A DNA stretch of 64,000 bases from Bifidobacterium merycicum DSM 6492 (GCF_900129045.1 NZ_FQTX01000007.1:34629-98628); one strand, 5' to 3'. Positions 32,379-43,105 are shown, numbered from the stretch's first letter. The notes: generated by a model not told the origin, from the letters alone. Translations and numbers: made by a program.

Positions 32379-34004
32379 CTACTTCTCCTCGTGATAGGAC
32401 TTGTCGGTGTTCACGGACCAGACATTCTCCTTGGTCGCCTTGCCGGACTTGATATTGTCAACGGCCTCGATGGCGGTGGCCATGGAGTGGTCCATATTGT
32501 TGTAGCGATGCTGGCCGTTGCGGCCCACGCAGTACAGGTTGCCGAAACCGTCGAGGTAGTCGATGACCTCGTCGATGCGATCGTAGGTGTCGAAGTAGGC
32601 GGGGTACGCCTTCTTGACGCGTTCACGGTGGGAGTCGATGACATCCTCGGGGTTCTCGATGACACCCATGCGCATCAGCTCGGAGACGGCGAACTTCACC
32701 GCATCCTCCTCGCTCATGTTCCAGAAGGTGTCGCCTTCCTCGCAGAAGTATTCCAAACCGATCCACACGGTGTCGTCGACATCCTTGACCAGGTACGGGC
32801 TCCAGTTGTTGAACACCTGGATACGGCCGACCTTGTAGCCCGGGTCCTGCACGTAGATCCAGCAATCCGGCACGATCGGCGGGTTGCCGAGGGTGGGGAT
32901 GTCGGTGGTGTTCTCAAGCTTCAGGCAATTGACCAGCAGGCCGACGGTGACGAAGTCGCGGTACGGCAGGCCTTCGGCCACTTCGGTGACGGCTGCGGGG
33001 GCGATCTTGGAACCGTCGGCGACGGCCTGTTCGTCCTCGCCCGCGGCGTCAATGGCCTCGACCAGATCCTTGACCGGCATGGAGGAGATGAACGTATCGG
33101 CGTTCCACTCGGTGCGGGTGCCGTCGACGGCCTCAGTCACCACGGAGGCGATGTGACCGTCGTCCTGACGCACCTCAACGACCTTGGCGTCGGTGACGAC
33201 CTTCACGCCCGCGTTCTCGCAGTTGGATTCCACGGTCTCCCACAGCTGGCCGGGGCCATACTTGGGGTACCAGAATTCCTCGATCAGGGAGGTTTCGACC
33301 TCGGAATTATCACGCTTCTTCGGCAGCAGCCTCTGGAAGGCGTTCTTCAGCACACCCATGATGCTCAGGCCCTTGACGCGCTGCGCGCCCCAATCGGCCG
33401 AAATCTCGGACGGGTGACGGCCCCACAGCTTCTCGGTGTAGCCTTCGAAGAACATCGAATACAGCTTGCGGCCGAAACGGTTGATGTAGAAGTTCTCCAG
33501 ATTGTCTTCCGGCAGCTTGTGCACCATGGACTTCAGGTAGCTGAAGCCGGCGACCATGGTCAGCTTGAAGCCCATGGCCTTCAACGTGCCGAGGCTCAGG
33601 GAGATCGGGTAATCCAGGAAGTGCTTGTTCCAGTAAATGCGGGAGACGCGGTGGCGCTTGAGCATCACCTTGTCTTCGACCTCGGGATCCGGGCCGCCCG
33701 GTTCCATGTCATGCTCGCGATTGAGCTTCTTATCATCGTAGGAGGGCGCACCCTGCAGCGGAAGCGTGTTCTTCCACCAATCCATGATGCGATCGTCCTT
33801 CGAGAAGAAACGGTGGCCGCCGATATCCATGCGGTTCCCATTGTGCTTCACGGTGCGGGAAATGCCGCCGAATTCATGGGTTTCTTCCAGAACAGTGACG
33901 TCGTACCTATCGGCACCGCCGTCCTTGATCAGTTCCCAAGCCGCGGTCAGGCCAGCAGGGCCACCGCCGATAATCACTACGGACTGCTTGTCGGTCACGT
34001 CCAT
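32379..34004 (-). CDS. FAD-dependent oxidoreductase (amine oxidase / UDP-galactopyranose mutase-like)
   Basis: A 541-residue flavoprotein. The N-terminal dinucleotide fold is [17 protein letters not shown], followed by the second FAD motif [22 protein letters not shown]. It resembles the protoporphyrinogen-oxidase/UDP-galactopyranose-mutase branch seen in actinobacteria, but is longer than a true mutase (~380) and lacks its usual substrate motif, so no symbol is given. AAGGAGA precedes the ATG. The two substrates cannot be named from sequence; a role in surface polysaccharide synthesis is a guess. Confidence 0.75.
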   Translation of the reverse strand: MDVTDKQSVVIIGGGPAGLTAAWELIKDGGADRYDVTVLEETHEFGGISRTVKHNGNRMDIGGHRFFSKDDRIMDWWKNTLPLQGAPSYDDKKLNREHDMEPGGPDPEVEDKVMLKRHRVSRIYWNKHFLDYPISLSLGTLKAMGFKLTMVAGFSYLKSMVHKLPEDNLENFYINRFGRKLYSMFFEGYTEKLWGRHPSEISADWGAQRVKGLSIMGVLKNAFQRLLPKKRDNSEVETSLIEEFWYPKYGPGQLWETVESNCENAGVKVVTDAKVVEVRQDDGHIASVVTEAVDGTRTEWNADTFISSMPVKDLVEAIDAAGEDEQAVADGSKIAPAAVTEVAEGLPYRDFVTVGLLVNCLKLENTTDIPTLGNPPIVPDCWIYVQDPGYKVGRIQVFNNWSPYLVKDVDDTVWIGLEYFCEEGDTFWNMSEEDAVKFAVSELMRMGVIENPEDVIDSHRERVKKAYPAYFDTYDRIDEVIDYLDGFGNLYCVGRNGQHRYNNMDHSMATAIEAVDNIKSGKATKENVWSVNTDKSYHEEK

Positions 34005-34168
34005 TCTCCTTACGTCAAATCACGCATATTCTACTAGAGCCACAGGAGGAACATCCGATCCGTAACCAAATCGGCATCCTTTCCCCATATATGAGCCTGC
34101 AACCGCACGCTCTTCCCTTGGGTTCCAACTATAGAAGTCACGCCCGCCAAACCGGCGGGAGGCCTGAA

Positions 34169-34483
34169 TCAGCCCATGTCGTCCGGTATGTCGATATCCG
34201 TTTTCTGCACTTCCTCGACGTTCACATCCTTGAACGTCAGGATGCGCACGTTCTTGACGAAGCGGCTCGGACGGTACACGTCCCACACCCATGCGTCCGT
34301 CAGCTGCACGTCGAAATAGACGTCCTGACCGGCGGAACGGACGTTGAAATCGACCTTGTTCGCCAGATAGAACCGACGTTCGGTCTCCACCACGTAGGTG
34401 AACAGCTTGATGACGTCACGGTATTCCTTGTACAACGCCAGTTCGGCGTCGGTTTCGTAATTATCGAGATCTTCGGCGCTCAT
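34169..34483 (-). CDS. DUF2469 family protein
   Basis: A 104-residue soluble protein conserved across actinobacteria. The family pattern is clear (LALYKEYRDVIKLFTYVVE, ERRFYLANKVD, DAWVWDVYRPSRFVKNVRIL). Its function is unknown. It lies between the flavoprotein gene and the acetyltransferase gene on the minus strand. Confidence 0.88.
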   Translation of the reverse strand: MSAEDLDNYETDAELALYKEYRDVIKLFTYVVETERRFYLANKVDFNVRSAGQDVYFDVQLTDAWVWDVYRPSRFVKNVRILTFKDVNVEEVQKTDIDIPDDMG

Positions 34484-34604
34484 TCCCTTGCCTTTATGCT
34501 CCTATGACCTTCCGGCCACGCCATGTGCCATGCCGGACCATCGGGCCCGTCCGGCCATCCGGCCGGATTACCACTGTACCCGTTCGTCTGCCGGGCTTCG
34601 TCGG

Positions 34605-35657
34605 CTACTTGTCGTTGCCGCGCTTGCGACCACGGCCAAGCGTACGCCACCATGCACCCTTCGCGGCCTTGCCCTTGCCTTGCGCATAAGGCCAGTTCGA
34701 TTCCTCGCCGTCGGACGCGGCATCGGGGGATGCTCCGCCCTTGCCTTCCGATTCGCCGCTGTTGCGCACGTCGTCCGCAGCCGTGGCACCCGCCACGCGA
34801 TCAGCGGGCTCGCGAACCGACTTGCCTTGCAGCTTCTCGGCCTCGCTATCGGCTTCATTCCGCGCAGCACCCAGACCCTGCTGGATGGCGATGGAATGCT
34901 CGCGGGCGCTCAGCGCCTCCTTCACACCCGGATTGTCTTCGATCACGTGCATGCCGAACGCGTCGAGCGAACGAATCGGATCGTATTCGTCAGCAAGCGT
35001 GTCCATGACGATGAGATCCTGATAGCGGTTCTGTGAGGCGTTCCACAGCGCGTCGCGGGAAGTGCCGGACGGCACGAAGCCGAGCGACTGGTATACGGAG
35101 ACGGCTCGGGTGTTCTGTTCCGGCACGGACACCCAGATGCGGTGCAAACCGAGGCCGGCCGGTTCCGGCGCGAAACCGTAGGTCATCACGCGCGGCATGA
35201 TGTCGCGGGAGTAGCCGCGGCCACGGTAATCCTGACCGAGAATCACCTGAATGCGGGCGGATCGCGCCCAGCCGTCGATGTCGATAAGGAAGATCATGCC
35301 GATCACGTTGTCGCTGTCGGCGGCATCGATCTCACCGTCACCGTCATGGTCGCTTTCCGTGATGACCGACCATGCGATGGTGCGACGGGCCTCCGGGTCG
35401 CCGACACCGGATTCGGTCGGCGCCTCACCGAGGCTCCAGGCAACGGAGCGACGTACCCAGGCGTGCACGGCGGCACGTTCCGCCACGCGATCCTTGCCTG
35501 TGATTCCGGAGGCTCCCGGATATGCGTCGATCGCATCCATCTTGTCGAGATCCTCGACGGTCGCCGGACGCAGGCGCACCATTTCACCGCGTACGGGAGG
35601 GATGGTGATACGGGCCGGCAGCTCTCGAGATTCCGACTGTGCAGCGTTCTCTGGCAT
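34605..35657 (-). CDS. GNAT-family N-acetyltransferase with an EF-hand-like loop
   Basis: A 350-residue protein. Residues ~20-225 form a GNAT fold with the acetyl-CoA-binding segment VILGQDYRGRGYSRDIM and the later VSVPEQNTRAVSVYQSLGF. An insert near residue 105 reads DHDGDGEIDAAD, which matches a calcium-binding EF-hand loop. The last ~125 residues are a polar, probably disordered tail. The substrate is unknown. Confidence 0.78.
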   Translation of the reverse strand: MPENAAQSESRELPARITIPPVRGEMVRLRPATVEDLDKMDAIDAYPGASGITGKDRVAERAAVHAWVRRSVAWSLGEAPTESGVGDPEARRTIAWSVITESDHDGDGEIDAADSDNVIGMIFLIDIDGWARSARIQVILGQDYRGRGYSRDIMPRVMTYGFAPEPAGLGLHRIWVSVPEQNTRAVSVYQSLGFVPSGTSRDALWNASQNRYQDLIVMDTLADEYDPIRSLDAFGMHVIEDNPGVKEALSAREHSIAIQQGLGAARNEADSEAEKLQGKSVREPADRVAGATAADDVRNSGESEGKGGASPDAASDGEESNWPYAQGKGKAAKGAWWRTLGRGRKRGNDK

Positions 35658-36059
35658 GAGTGTTCATCCTTGCGTCATTACAGGTGTGGATTTCCCCACA
35701 TCCATTCCGACGGTATTCTACCCGACTGGAGGATTACTGGGAACAGAACACGGCAATAGGTGCATAACCGGCACGAACCGAGCGGAATCACGCTGGAATT
35801 ATTCCGGAATCACGCTGAAATTAGACCGAATCGCGGCGGATTACGGCGAATCGCATCGGGAACACGCCCGCCAGCGGCAAACCGACAGCACCAGCGGCAG
35901 CAACGGTACGGCAACGGTGACGAGCGAAACGAAACGGGGCGCACACCGAATCGGTGTACGCCCCGCAATCACGACTCACGACCAACGGCCCGCGCCGGGC
36001 ATCCGCCCGCGCGAACCGGCAAGTCGAGCCTGTCAACTTGCGCTCATGCGATCACTCGA
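35658..36059. other. gap between the GNAT gene and gatB
   Basis: This 402-nt stretch holds a 13-bp direct repeat CGGAATCACGCTG at 35783-35795 and 35805-35817, and the gatB terminator at 35935-35965. No gene is supported. Confidence 0.5.
35935..35965 (-). terminator. terminator of the gatCAB operon
   Basis: A long stem of CGGGGCG plus ACACCGA with one mismatch lies about 95 nt past gatB. On the minus strand it runs into GTTTCGTTT. Confidence 0.6.
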
Positions 36060-37556
36060 TCACTTGAGCTTGCCCATGACCACCTTGGTGACGGCCTTCG
36101 CGTCGGCCTGGCCGCGCGTGGCCTTCATCACGGCGCCGATGATGACGCCCATCGGCTTCATGTTGCCGCTCTTGAGCTTTTCGACGACATCCGGGTTGGC
36201 TGCGAAGGCCTCGTCCACGGCCTTGTCGATCAGACCATCGTCGGAGACGATCTTCAGGCCGCGCTTCTCGACGACTTCGCTCGGCGTGCCTTCACCGGCG
36301 AGCACGCCGGCCACGGTCTGCTTGGCGAGCTTGTCGTTCAGCTTGCCGTCGGCGATGAGCTTCTCGACTTCGGCCACATCGGCCGGGGTGATCGGCAGCT
36401 CCTCCAAAGTCACGCCCTTGGCGTTGGCCTCGCGGGACAGCTCGCCCAGCCACCACTTGCGTGCGCCGGCGGCGGTCGCGCCCTCGGCCACGGTGGCTTC
36501 GATCAGATCCAGCGCATCCGCGTTGAGGATGTCGCGCATCTGCAGGTCGCTCAGACCCCACTCGGCCTTCAGACGGTTGCGACGCTCACGCGGCATCTCC
36601 GGCATCTGGGCCTTCATCTCTTCGATGTGCTCCTTGGTGATGTGCAGCATCACCAGATCCGGATCCGGGAAGTAACGGTAATCGTCGGCGTCGGACTTCA
36701 CACGGCCACCGGCGGTGGTCTGCGAAGCCTCATCCCAGTGACGGGTCTCCTGCAGGATTTCGCCACCCTCGGAGAGGATCTGCGCCTGGCGGCGGATCTC
36801 GTACTGCACGGTCTTCTCGATGCCGCGGAACGTGTTCACGTTCTTGGTTTCGGAACGGGTGCCGAACGGATCGCTCGGGTTGCGGCGCAGCGACACGTTC
36901 ACGTCGGCGCGCATATTGCCCTGCTCCATGCGGGCGTGGGAGATGTTCAGCGCACGCACGATGTCGCGGATGGCACGCATGTAGGCGCCCGCAATCTCCG
37001 GGGCGCGCTCGCCCACCCCTTCGATCGGCTTGGTCACGATCTCGATCAGCGGCACGCCGGCGCGGTTGTAGTCGACCAGGGAATGGTCGGCGCCTTCGAT
37101 ACGGCCATCGGCACCACCGACGTGGGTGTTCTTGCCGGCGTCATCCTCGATGTGCGCACGCTCGATCGGCACACGGAAGATGGTGCCGTCGTCGAGCTCG
37201 ACATCCAGATAGCCGTTGCCGTTGGTCGGCTTGTCGTACTGCGAGATCTGGTAATCGCGCGGCATATCCGGGTAGAAGTAGTTCTTGCGGGCGAACTGGC
37301 TCCACTCGGCGATTTCGCAGTGCAGGGCAAGGCCCAGCTTGATCGCGTAATCGACGGCGGTCTTGTTCACCACCGGCAGGGAGCCCGGCAGACCCAGGGA
37401 GACCGGGGTCAGCTGGCTGTTCGGCTCGCCGCCGAAGGAGACTTCGGCAGGGCAGAACAGCTTCGTCTTGGTGGACAGCTCCACGTGCGTTTCCAGACCG
37501 AGCACCGGGTCAAACTGCTTGACGGCCTCGGAGTACTTCATCAGTTTTTCAGCCAT
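36060..37556 (-). CDS. gatB: Asp-tRNA(Asn)/Glu-tRNA(Gln) amidotransferase subunit B
   Basis: A 498-residue kinase/tRNA-binding subunit of GatCAB, which makes Gln-tRNA and Asn-tRNA from mischarged tRNAs. The N-terminal domain has [12 protein letters not shown] and the Cys-bearing LFCPAEV segment. The C-terminal tRNA-binding YqeY-like domain is present ([14 protein letters not shown]). It is the last gene of gatC-gatA-gatB. Confidence 0.96.
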   Translation of the reverse strand: MAEKLMKYSEAVKQFDPVLGLETHVELSTKTKLFCPAEVSFGGEPNSQLTPVSLGLPGSLPVVNKTAVDYAIKLGLALHCEIAEWSQFARKNYFYPDMPRDYQISQYDKPTNGNGYLDVELDDGTIFRVPIERAHIEDDAGKNTHVGGADGRIEGADHSLVDYNRAGVPLIEIVTKPIEGVGERAPEIAGAYMRAIRDIVRALNISHARMEQGNMRADVNVSLRRNPSDPFGTRSETKNVNTFRGIEKTVQYEIRRQAQILSEGGEILQETRHWDEASQTTAGGRVKSDADDYRYFPDPDLVMLHITKEHIEEMKAQMPEMPRERRNRLKAEWGLSDLQMRDILNADALDLIEATVAEGATAAGARKWWLGELSREANAKGVTLEELPITPADVAEVEKLIADGKLNDKLAKQTVAGVLAGEGTPSEVVEKRGLKIVSDDGLIDKAVDEAFAANPDVVEKLKSGNMKPMGVIIGAVMKATRGQADAKAVTKVVMGKLK

Positions 37557-37590
37557 GATGATTCCTTAAATCCTTTCCGATCCGTCGATC

Positions 37591-39129
37591 TCACTTGGCC
37601 TGGCCGTTGAGCCAGGAAGCGTTCAGCGACTTCCAGATCGGGCCGTTCCACTCATCCTCCAGCGCGGCTTCGAGGGCCGCGGCCGGCTTGTACATCACTT
37701 CGTCACGCTGCTGCGGCGCGATGAACTGGAAGCCGACGGGCAGACCGTCATCGCTCAGTCCGGCCGGGATGCTCATGGCCGGAACGCCGGCGAGGTTGGC
37801 CGGGATGGTGGTGATATCGATGGCGTACATGGCCATCGGATCCTCGGTCTTCTCGCCGAACTTGAAGGCGGTGACCGGGCTGGTCGGGCCGACGAGCACG
37901 TCGACCTTCTCGAAGGCCTTCTTGAAGTCGTCGATGATGAGGGTGCGCACCTTCTGCGCGGAGCCGTACCAGGCGTCGTAGTAGCCGGCGGACAAGGCGT
38001 AGGTGCCGAGGATGATACGGCGCTTGACCTCGTCGCCGAAACCAGCTTCACGGGTGTAGGCCATCATGTTGGCGGCAGTCTGCGGCACGTTGTCCGGCGG
38101 CATCACGCGCAGGCCGTAACGCATGCCATCATAGCGGGCCAGGTTGGAGCTGACCTCGGACGGCATGATGATGTAGTACGCGCCCAGGGAGTAAGGCAGG
38201 TGCGGCAGGGACACTTCGGTAACCTCCGCGCCCATCTCCTCAAGCTTCTTCACGCCCTCGTTGAAACGAGCCTCGACGCCCGGCTGGAAGCCATCGCCGC
38301 CGAGTTCCTTGATCAGGCCGACCTTGAGGCCCTTCAGATCGCGCTTCATGCCTTCGCGGGCGGCGGCGACCATCGGACGCGGGCCTTCCGGGATGGACGT
38401 GGAATCACGCTTGTCGTGACCGCCGATGATCTCCTGCAGCAGCGCGGAGTCAAGCACGGTACGGGAGCACGGACCGATCTGATCGAGCGAGGACGCCATG
38501 GCGATGGCACCGAAACGGGACACGCCACCATAGGTGGGCTTGACGCCGACGGTGCCGGTCAGTGCGCCCGGCTGGCGGATGGAACCGCCGGTATCGGTGC
38601 CGAGGGCCAGCGGGGCTTCGAACGCGGCCACCGCGGAAGCGGAACCGCCGCCGGAGCCGCCGGGGACGCGGTCGGTATCCCACGGATTGTGGGTGGTCTT
38701 GTATGCGGAATGCTCGGTGGAGGAGCCCTGAGCGAACTCATCCAGGTTGGTCTTGCCGAGGATCGGCATGCCCGCGGCCTTGAGCTTTTCGATGACGGTC
38801 GCATCGTACGGGGGGATCCAGCCTTCGAGGATCTTGGAGGCGGCGGTGGTTTCGATGCCCTTGGTGACGATCATGTCCTTGATCGCGATCGGCACGCCCG
38901 CCAGCTCCGGCATGGCGGCCTTCTCATCGGCGCTCTTGGCGTCGAAGGCGTCTGCCTGTTCACGGGCTTCGTCGGCGGAGACCTTCAGGAAGGCCTGCAC
39001 GCTCGGTTCAGCGGCTTCGATGACCTGGAGGTGGGCGTCGACCAGTTCACGGCTGGAAACATCGCCCTTCTTGATGGCCGCGCCCATTTCGGCGGCGGAA
39101 AGCTTGACCAGTTCCTCTACGTTCGCCAT
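37591..39129 (-). CDS. gatA: Asp-tRNA(Asn)/Glu-tRNA(Gln) amidotransferase subunit A
   Basis: A 512-residue amidase subunit that releases ammonia from glutamine. The Ser-cisSer-Lys triad is visible: Lys in PIAIKDMI, Ser in [14 protein letters not shown] and the nucleophile Ser in [13 protein letters not shown]. The ATG at 39129 is preferred because GAGGAG lies about 5 nt upstream; a GTG at 39135 overlaps the gatC stop but has no space for a Shine-Dalgarno. Confidence 0.95.
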   Translation of the reverse strand: MANVEELVKLSAAEMGAAIKKGDVSSRELVDAHLQVIEAAEPSVQAFLKVSADEAREQADAFDAKSADEKAAMPELAGVPIAIKDMIVTKGIETTAASKILEGWIPPYDATVIEKLKAAGMPILGKTNLDEFAQGSSTEHSAYKTTHNPWDTDRVPGGSGGGSASAVAAFEAPLALGTDTGGSIRQPGALTGTVGVKPTYGGVSRFGAIAMASSLDQIGPCSRTVLDSALLQEIIGGHDKRDSTSIPEGPRPMVAAAREGMKRDLKGLKVGLIKELGGDGFQPGVEARFNEGVKKLEEMGAEVTEVSLPHLPYSLGAYYIIMPSEVSSNLARYDGMRYGLRVMPPDNVPQTAANMMAYTREAGFGDEVKRRIILGTYALSAGYYDAWYGSAQKVRTLIIDDFKKAFEKVDVLVGPTSPVTAFKFGEKTEDPMAMYAIDITTIPANLAGVPAMSIPAGLSDDGLPVGFQFIAPQQRDEVMYKPAAALEAALEDEWNGPIWKSLNASWLNGQAK

Positions 39130-39131
39130 GC

Positions 39132-39431
39132 TCACTCCTCGCTTCCCAGAATGCGCGGGGCAACGAACATGCCCGCTTCGGTTTTCGGGCCGCCGGCGAG
39201 CGCCTCGGCCTGGGTCAACGGCTTCTCAGGAACGTCGGGACGCAGGTAGGCTTCCAGCGGAATCGGGTTGGCGGTCGGTTCAACATCGTCGGTGGCGACT
39301 TCCTGGACCATGTCGATGGAGTCGGCAATGACATTCAACTCGCCCTGCAGGCGGGTAATTTCTTCATCGCTCAGTGCGATTCGGGCCAAGTCGCCCAAAT
39401 GCACGATTTCTTCGCGTGTAAATGTAGGCAT
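39132..39431 (-). CDS. gatC: Asp-tRNA(Asn)/Glu-tRNA(Gln) amidotransferase subunit C
   Basis: A 99-residue subunit that holds GatA and GatB together. It begins [20 protein letters not shown], the family's usual start. It is first in the operon and overlaps the region of the gatA start. TATAGT sits exactly 7 nt before the ATG at 39431 and there is no Shine-Dalgarno, so the operon message is probably leaderless. Confidence 0.93.
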   Translation of the reverse strand: MPTFTREEIVHLGDLARIALSDEEITRLQGELNVIADSIDMVQEVATDDVEPTANPIPLEAYLRPDVPEKPLTQAEALAGGPKTEAGMFVAPRILGSEE

Positions 39432-39438
39432 GCCCATA

Positions 39439-39444
39439 ACTATA
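39439..39444 (-). promoter_or_regulatory. -10 box of the gatCAB operon
   Basis: TATAGT on the minus strand, 7 nt before the gatC ATG. This spacing puts the transcription start on the start codon. Confidence 0.55.
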
Positions 39445-39577
39445 TGTGCGTTATGTGACAGTGCGGCAAACCGCTCTCCATATGGTATCGGGGGGATATC
39501 GCCCGAATATCGGCGCGATATCCGGGCGATTGACACGGGTGCGGAAGCACCCGGCGCGACACGCCTTACGTCGTCCG

Positions 39578-39727
39578 CGCCGTCTTATTCCGCCACGCCG
39601 CCGATCACGGCATGCTGCGCGATCCAACTGTGCATGGCCACCGCCGCGGCCGCGCCGTCTTATTCCGCCACGCCGCCGATCACGGCATGCTGCGCGATCC
39701 AACTGTGCATGGCCACCGCCGCGGCCG
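39578..39727. repeat. 75-bp direct tandem duplication at the 3' end of the SpoU gene
   Basis: Two adjacent 75-bp copies (39578-39652 and 39653-39727) look identical. The second copy holds the last codons and stop of the methyltransferase gene; the first lies just past that stop. Confidence 0.9.
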
Positions 39728-40496
39728 CGCCCGCGTTGATCGAACGCACCGATCCGAATTGCGAGATGTACACCACGTCATCCGCCAGTTCAAGCGCCTT
39801 GTCGCTCAAACCCGGGCCTTCGGCGCCGAACAGCAGCAGGCAGCGCTTCGGGAACGCGTACCGTTCCATGGGAACCGCGCCGGGAATGATGTCCATCGCG
39901 ATCACACGCGCGGCTTCAAGCTCGCGGATGCGCGCTTCGGCGGCATCCACCTGCGCGGTGCGGGCGGCGAGCGCCTGCGTATCACCACGCTGCGCGGCCT
40001 GATGGGCGTGGAGCGCGGCGGCTCCGGCTTCGGCGCGGGCGGCGGCGATTTCGCCGGCGATGCGGTTATGCCAGCAGTCCACCAGTTCGGCGATCGACGG
40101 ATGGTTCTCGACGTGCTGGTACAGCTCCGTCATCAACGCGCCCTTGCGGTTCCACTTGTGCGGTCCGACGATGTGCACGCGTCGGGCTTGGAACGCGTTC
40201 GCCGTGCGCACCATGGAACCGATGTTGAAATCGTGCGTCCAGTTCTCCACGGCGACTTCGAAATCATGGCGTCCACGCGCATCCAGATCGGCTTTGATCG
40301 CCGCGACCGTCCAATAGCGGTATCGGTCGAGCACGTTGCGCCGGTCGCCTTCGTCGAGCAGTTGGCTGTCGTACTTGGGGTCGGTCGGGCGCGGTTCGCC
40401 CGGATGCGTCTGCTCCCACGGGCCTACGCCGATTTCGCGGAATGTGGGCTCGCCGGAGGCTTTCGCGGCCACGTCGATGGGGTGCGGCGCGTGCAT
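39660..40496 (-). CDS. SpoU/TrmH-family RNA 2'-O-methyltransferase
   Basis: A 278-residue SAM-dependent enzyme of the SPOUT class. Motif 1 is NWTHDFNIGSMVRTANAFQ, motif 2 LLLFGAEGPGLSDKALELAD and motif 3 YISQFGSVRSINAGAAAAVA. Between motifs 1 and 2 there is an unusual Ala-rich helical insert of ~60 residues. The RNA target is unknown. The ATG overlaps the stop of the upstream phosphoribosyltransferase-like gene. The 3' end is duplicated (39578-39727). Confidence 0.88.
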   Translation of the reverse strand: MHAPHPIDVAAKASGEPTFREIGVGPWEQTHPGEPRPTDPKYDSQLLDEGDRRNVLDRYRYWTVAAIKADLDARGRHDFEVAVENWTHDFNIGSMVRTANAFQARRVHIVGPHKWNRKGALMTELYQHVENHPSIAELVDCWHNRIAGEIAAARAEAGAAALHAHQAAQRGDTQALAARTAQVDAAEARIRELEAARVIAMDIIPGAVPMERYAFPKRCLLLFGAEGPGLSDKALELADDVVYISQFGSVRSINAGAAAAVAMHSWIAQHAVIGGVAE

Positions 40497-41161
40497 CAGT
40501 GCAGCTCGGATTCGTCGAACAGCTGCACGAAGGGCAGTTCGTGGCGTTCATCGGTGACGGAGTTGATCACTTCGATGCGCTTCGGCTCGCTGCCGCCGAG
40601 CCCGCCGACCATGGAGGCCACGGCCACCACGCTCGCGCCCTCATGCTCCACCACGGAGAAGTCGAGGCTCAGCTCGTTGCCGTTGCGCAGCGTGACCAGC
40701 GAGGATGTCTGCACATAGGACTTTTCGGACAGCCACGCGTCGAGCAGCACCACACGCTTGCCTTTGATCGACGGACCCTTGATCGACGGGTACACGAAGT
40801 CCATCACGAAGCCGTCGACGTCCTCGCCACGGGAGGCTGCGGCCTGCACCACCGATATCACCAGCGGCACGGCGGCGGCGGTCAGCGCACCCACCGCGTC
40901 GAAATCGTCGACGGAATACCCGGCGTCCTCCAACGCGTCCAGCAGCAGATGGCCCATGACCGTGGCACCGCGATGGTCGAACGTGACGGCGGCCAGTTCG
41001 GAGAACGGTCGGCCGGCCGCGCGTTCACGCAACAGTTCGAGCAGCTGGTCGCGCGGTTCGAGGGATGCGAAGTTCAATGCGTCGGAAGCGTTGCCAGAGG
41101 CGGCTTCGGCGGGGGCGTTCGACGTGCCCGCAACGGTGGGGCGGAATCCAGAATCAGTCAT
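40496..41161 (-). CDS. phosphoribosyltransferase-like protein (PyrE-related), motif degenerate
   Basis: A 221-residue protein with a PRTase-type layout resembling actinobacterial orotate phosphoribosyltransferase paralogues. The place where PRTases have the PRPP loop with two acidic residues (VVLVDDVxTTG) reads KRVVLLDAWLSEKS here, so one acid and the Thr/Gly part are lost. Catalysis is therefore doubtful; a regulatory role is possible. The start at 41161 has TACACT 7 nt upstream and no Shine-Dalgarno. It is coupled to the SpoU gene by stop/start overlap. Confidence 0.7.
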   Translation of the reverse strand: MTDSGFRPTVAGTSNAPAEAASGNASDALNFASLEPRDQLLELLRERAAGRPFSELAAVTFDHRGATVMGHLLLDALEDAGYSVDDFDAVGALTAAAVPLVISVVQAAASRGEDVDGFVMDFVYPSIKGPSIKGKRVVLLDAWLSEKSYVQTSSLVTLRNGNELSLDFSVVEHEGASVVAVASMVGGLGGSEPKRIEVINSVTDERHELPFVQLFDESELH

Positions 41162-41275
41162 ACCGCCCAGTGTACGGACCCCTCTTCCCACTACCCGAGC
41201 TTCCCCCGTTGCCGTCGTTTCCCGTTGCCGTCGCGCTTCCCGCAGCTTCGGCCCATCCCGTCACTTCGCTTCCGA

Positions 41276-42628
41276 CTACTCCCCGCGCTCATCCTCCTGC
41301 ACGGCGGCTTCGGGAGCCGTGAGCTCGGTGACGTTGATTTTATCGGAATCAAGCATGGGCACTTCGCCGATCACCGTGCTGGGGTCGAGGTTCTGCAGTT
41401 TACGCGCGGTGGGCAGCACGCGGCTTTCCAAGCTGGAGACGAACGCGTTGTAGGCCGCGACGGTGCGTGTGAGCTGCGTGCCCAGTTTGGTGGCGTGTTC
41501 GCCGAGCTTGGCGAAACGTTCGTACAGTTCGCGCGACAGGTCGAAGAGGGTTTTGGCGTCGTCGGTGAGGCTTTGCTGCTGCCATGCGTAGGCGACGGAT
41601 TTGAGCACGGCCCACAGGGTGACGGGTGAGGTCAGGGCGACTTTGCGGGCGAACGCGTCGTCCAACAGGGTCGGGTCCGTTTCGAGCGCGGCCTGCAGCA
41701 ACGCCTCGTTGGGGATGAACGCGACCACGAAATCGGGGGCCGTGCTGAACGCCTGCCAGTACGCCTTATCGCCCAGCACGCGCACATGCTCGCGCATGGC
41801 CTTGGCGTGCGCCCGCATCAGTTCCGCGCGGCGGGCGAGGTCGGCCGGCGACGCCGTGTCCGGGATGGTGCAGGCGCGCTGGTAATCGGAATACGGCACT
41901 TTGGCGTCGATGGGAATGGTTTTGCCGCCGGGCAGATGCACCACCATGTCCGGTCGCTGGTCATGGCCGGCGGCGTCCTTCACCATCACCTGCGTATCGA
42001 AGTCCACGTGTTCCAGCAGGCCGGCGGATTCCACGATATTGCGCAGCTGCGCCTCGCCCCATGCGCCGCGGATCTTGTTGTTGCTCAGGGCGGCGGACAG
42101 CGCATTCGTCTCCTTATCGAGGCGCGTCTGCTGTTCGCCCAGGCCTTTCAGCTGCTGGCCGAGGGCGCCCATTTCACGCTTGCGTCCCTCTTCGATTTCG
42201 ATCACCTTGTTTTGCAGGGCATCGAGGTTCTTCTGCACGGGGGCGAGCGCTTCGATCACACGGCTTTGCTCCTGCAAGCGCTGCGCCTGTTCGGCCCGCT
42301 GCGCCTCGGCTTGGGCGGCGGCGCGTTCGCGCTCGTGTTCGATGCGGATCTGTTCGGCACGCTGAGCTTGGGCCAGTTGGGATTTCACGAAGATGAGCTG
42401 CTGGTTTGCCCCGTCCAGCTGGGCGCGCATTTCCGCACGGGAGGTTTCGAGTTGGGCGATTTCCGTCCGGGCGGCTTCAAGCTGCTCGTTGAGGGATTCC
42501 GCGTCCTCGTTCTGAGGCCGGTAGGAGCCGTCGGCCACCTGCGACCTGCCCACGTTCAACCCGGCCACGGCTCCCACCGCAACGCCGATGAGCAACATTA
42601 TTACCATTGGAATCCAAGTCACATCCAT
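41276..42628 (-). CDS. rmuC: RmuC family protein
   Basis: A 450-residue protein. An N-terminal membrane helix (IPMVIMLLIGVAVGAVAGL) is followed by a long coiled coil rich in Gln, Ala and Glu (to about residue 200). The RmuC domain follows with IRGAWGEAQLRNIVE, DMVVHLPGGKTIPIDAKVPY and DFVVAFIPNEALL. The family is linked to DNA recombination and limits inversions at short inverted repeats. CATACT lies 7 nt before the ATG (leaderless-type). Confidence 0.9.
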   Translation of the reverse strand: MDVTWIPMVIMLLIGVAVGAVAGLNVGRSQVADGSYRPQNEDAESLNEQLEAARTEIAQLETSRAEMRAQLDGANQQLIFVKSQLAQAQRAEQIRIEHERERAAAQAEAQRAEQAQRLQEQSRVIEALAPVQKNLDALQNKVIEIEEGRKREMGALGQQLKGLGEQQTRLDKETNALSAALSNNKIRGAWGEAQLRNIVESAGLLEHVDFDTQVMVKDAAGHDQRPDMVVHLPGGKTIPIDAKVPYSDYQRACTIPDTASPADLARRAELMRAHAKAMREHVRVLGDKAYWQAFSTAPDFVVAFIPNEALLQAALETDPTLLDDAFARKVALTSPVTLWAVLKSVAYAWQQQSLTDDAKTLFDLSRELYERFAKLGEHATKLGTQLTRTVAAYNAFVSSLESRVLPTARKLQNLDPSTVIGEVPMLDSDKINVTELTAPEAAVQEDERGE

Positions 42629-42780
42629 GCCTTTCAGTATGGCAACGGTACGATACAGCGTGATGGCCGGGCCGATTCACGGCCCTGTGTGGGCCGCGGC
42701 GGCGCATGATGCCGGCTCACCCGCCGTTCTTCGCCGGTTTCCGTCACTTTCCACCGTCGTTCAGCCTGGACGCCGCCGCA

Positions 42781-43105
42781 GCCCACCCGTCACCCACCGC
42801 AGCCCGACCGTTGTTCAGCCACTGCTCACCCACTACTTCGCTTATATATGGCAGATTCCGGGGTCGGCATATTGCTAGGTGGCTTATATATGGCACCGAT
42901 ATGCGAATACCCGGAGTATGCACGTTGGAATTCCAACGCTCATACTCCGGGTATCGCGTTTTGAGTGCCATATATAAGCCACCTGGCGTTTCCCGGGACT
43001 GCGAATCCGCCATACATAGGCGAGATACCCGGCCGGAGGCCCTGCCGGGCGCCCCTACGAGCGCCCGCCGGCCCCGCCGCGCGATTCAGGCGGCGTACTT
43101 CGCCG
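42781..43105 (-). repeat. left inverted repeat of the copA island
   Basis: About 325 nt that match 45941-46372 in opposite orientation. The core 42840-43022 is itself a nested palindrome: outer arms CTTATATATGGC and GCCATACATAGG, a second pair GGTGGCTTATATATGGC/GCCATATATAAGCCACC, and a centre CGTTGGAATTCCAACG at 42923-42938. The inner edge overlaps the last codons of the YHS domain. Confidence 0.85.
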
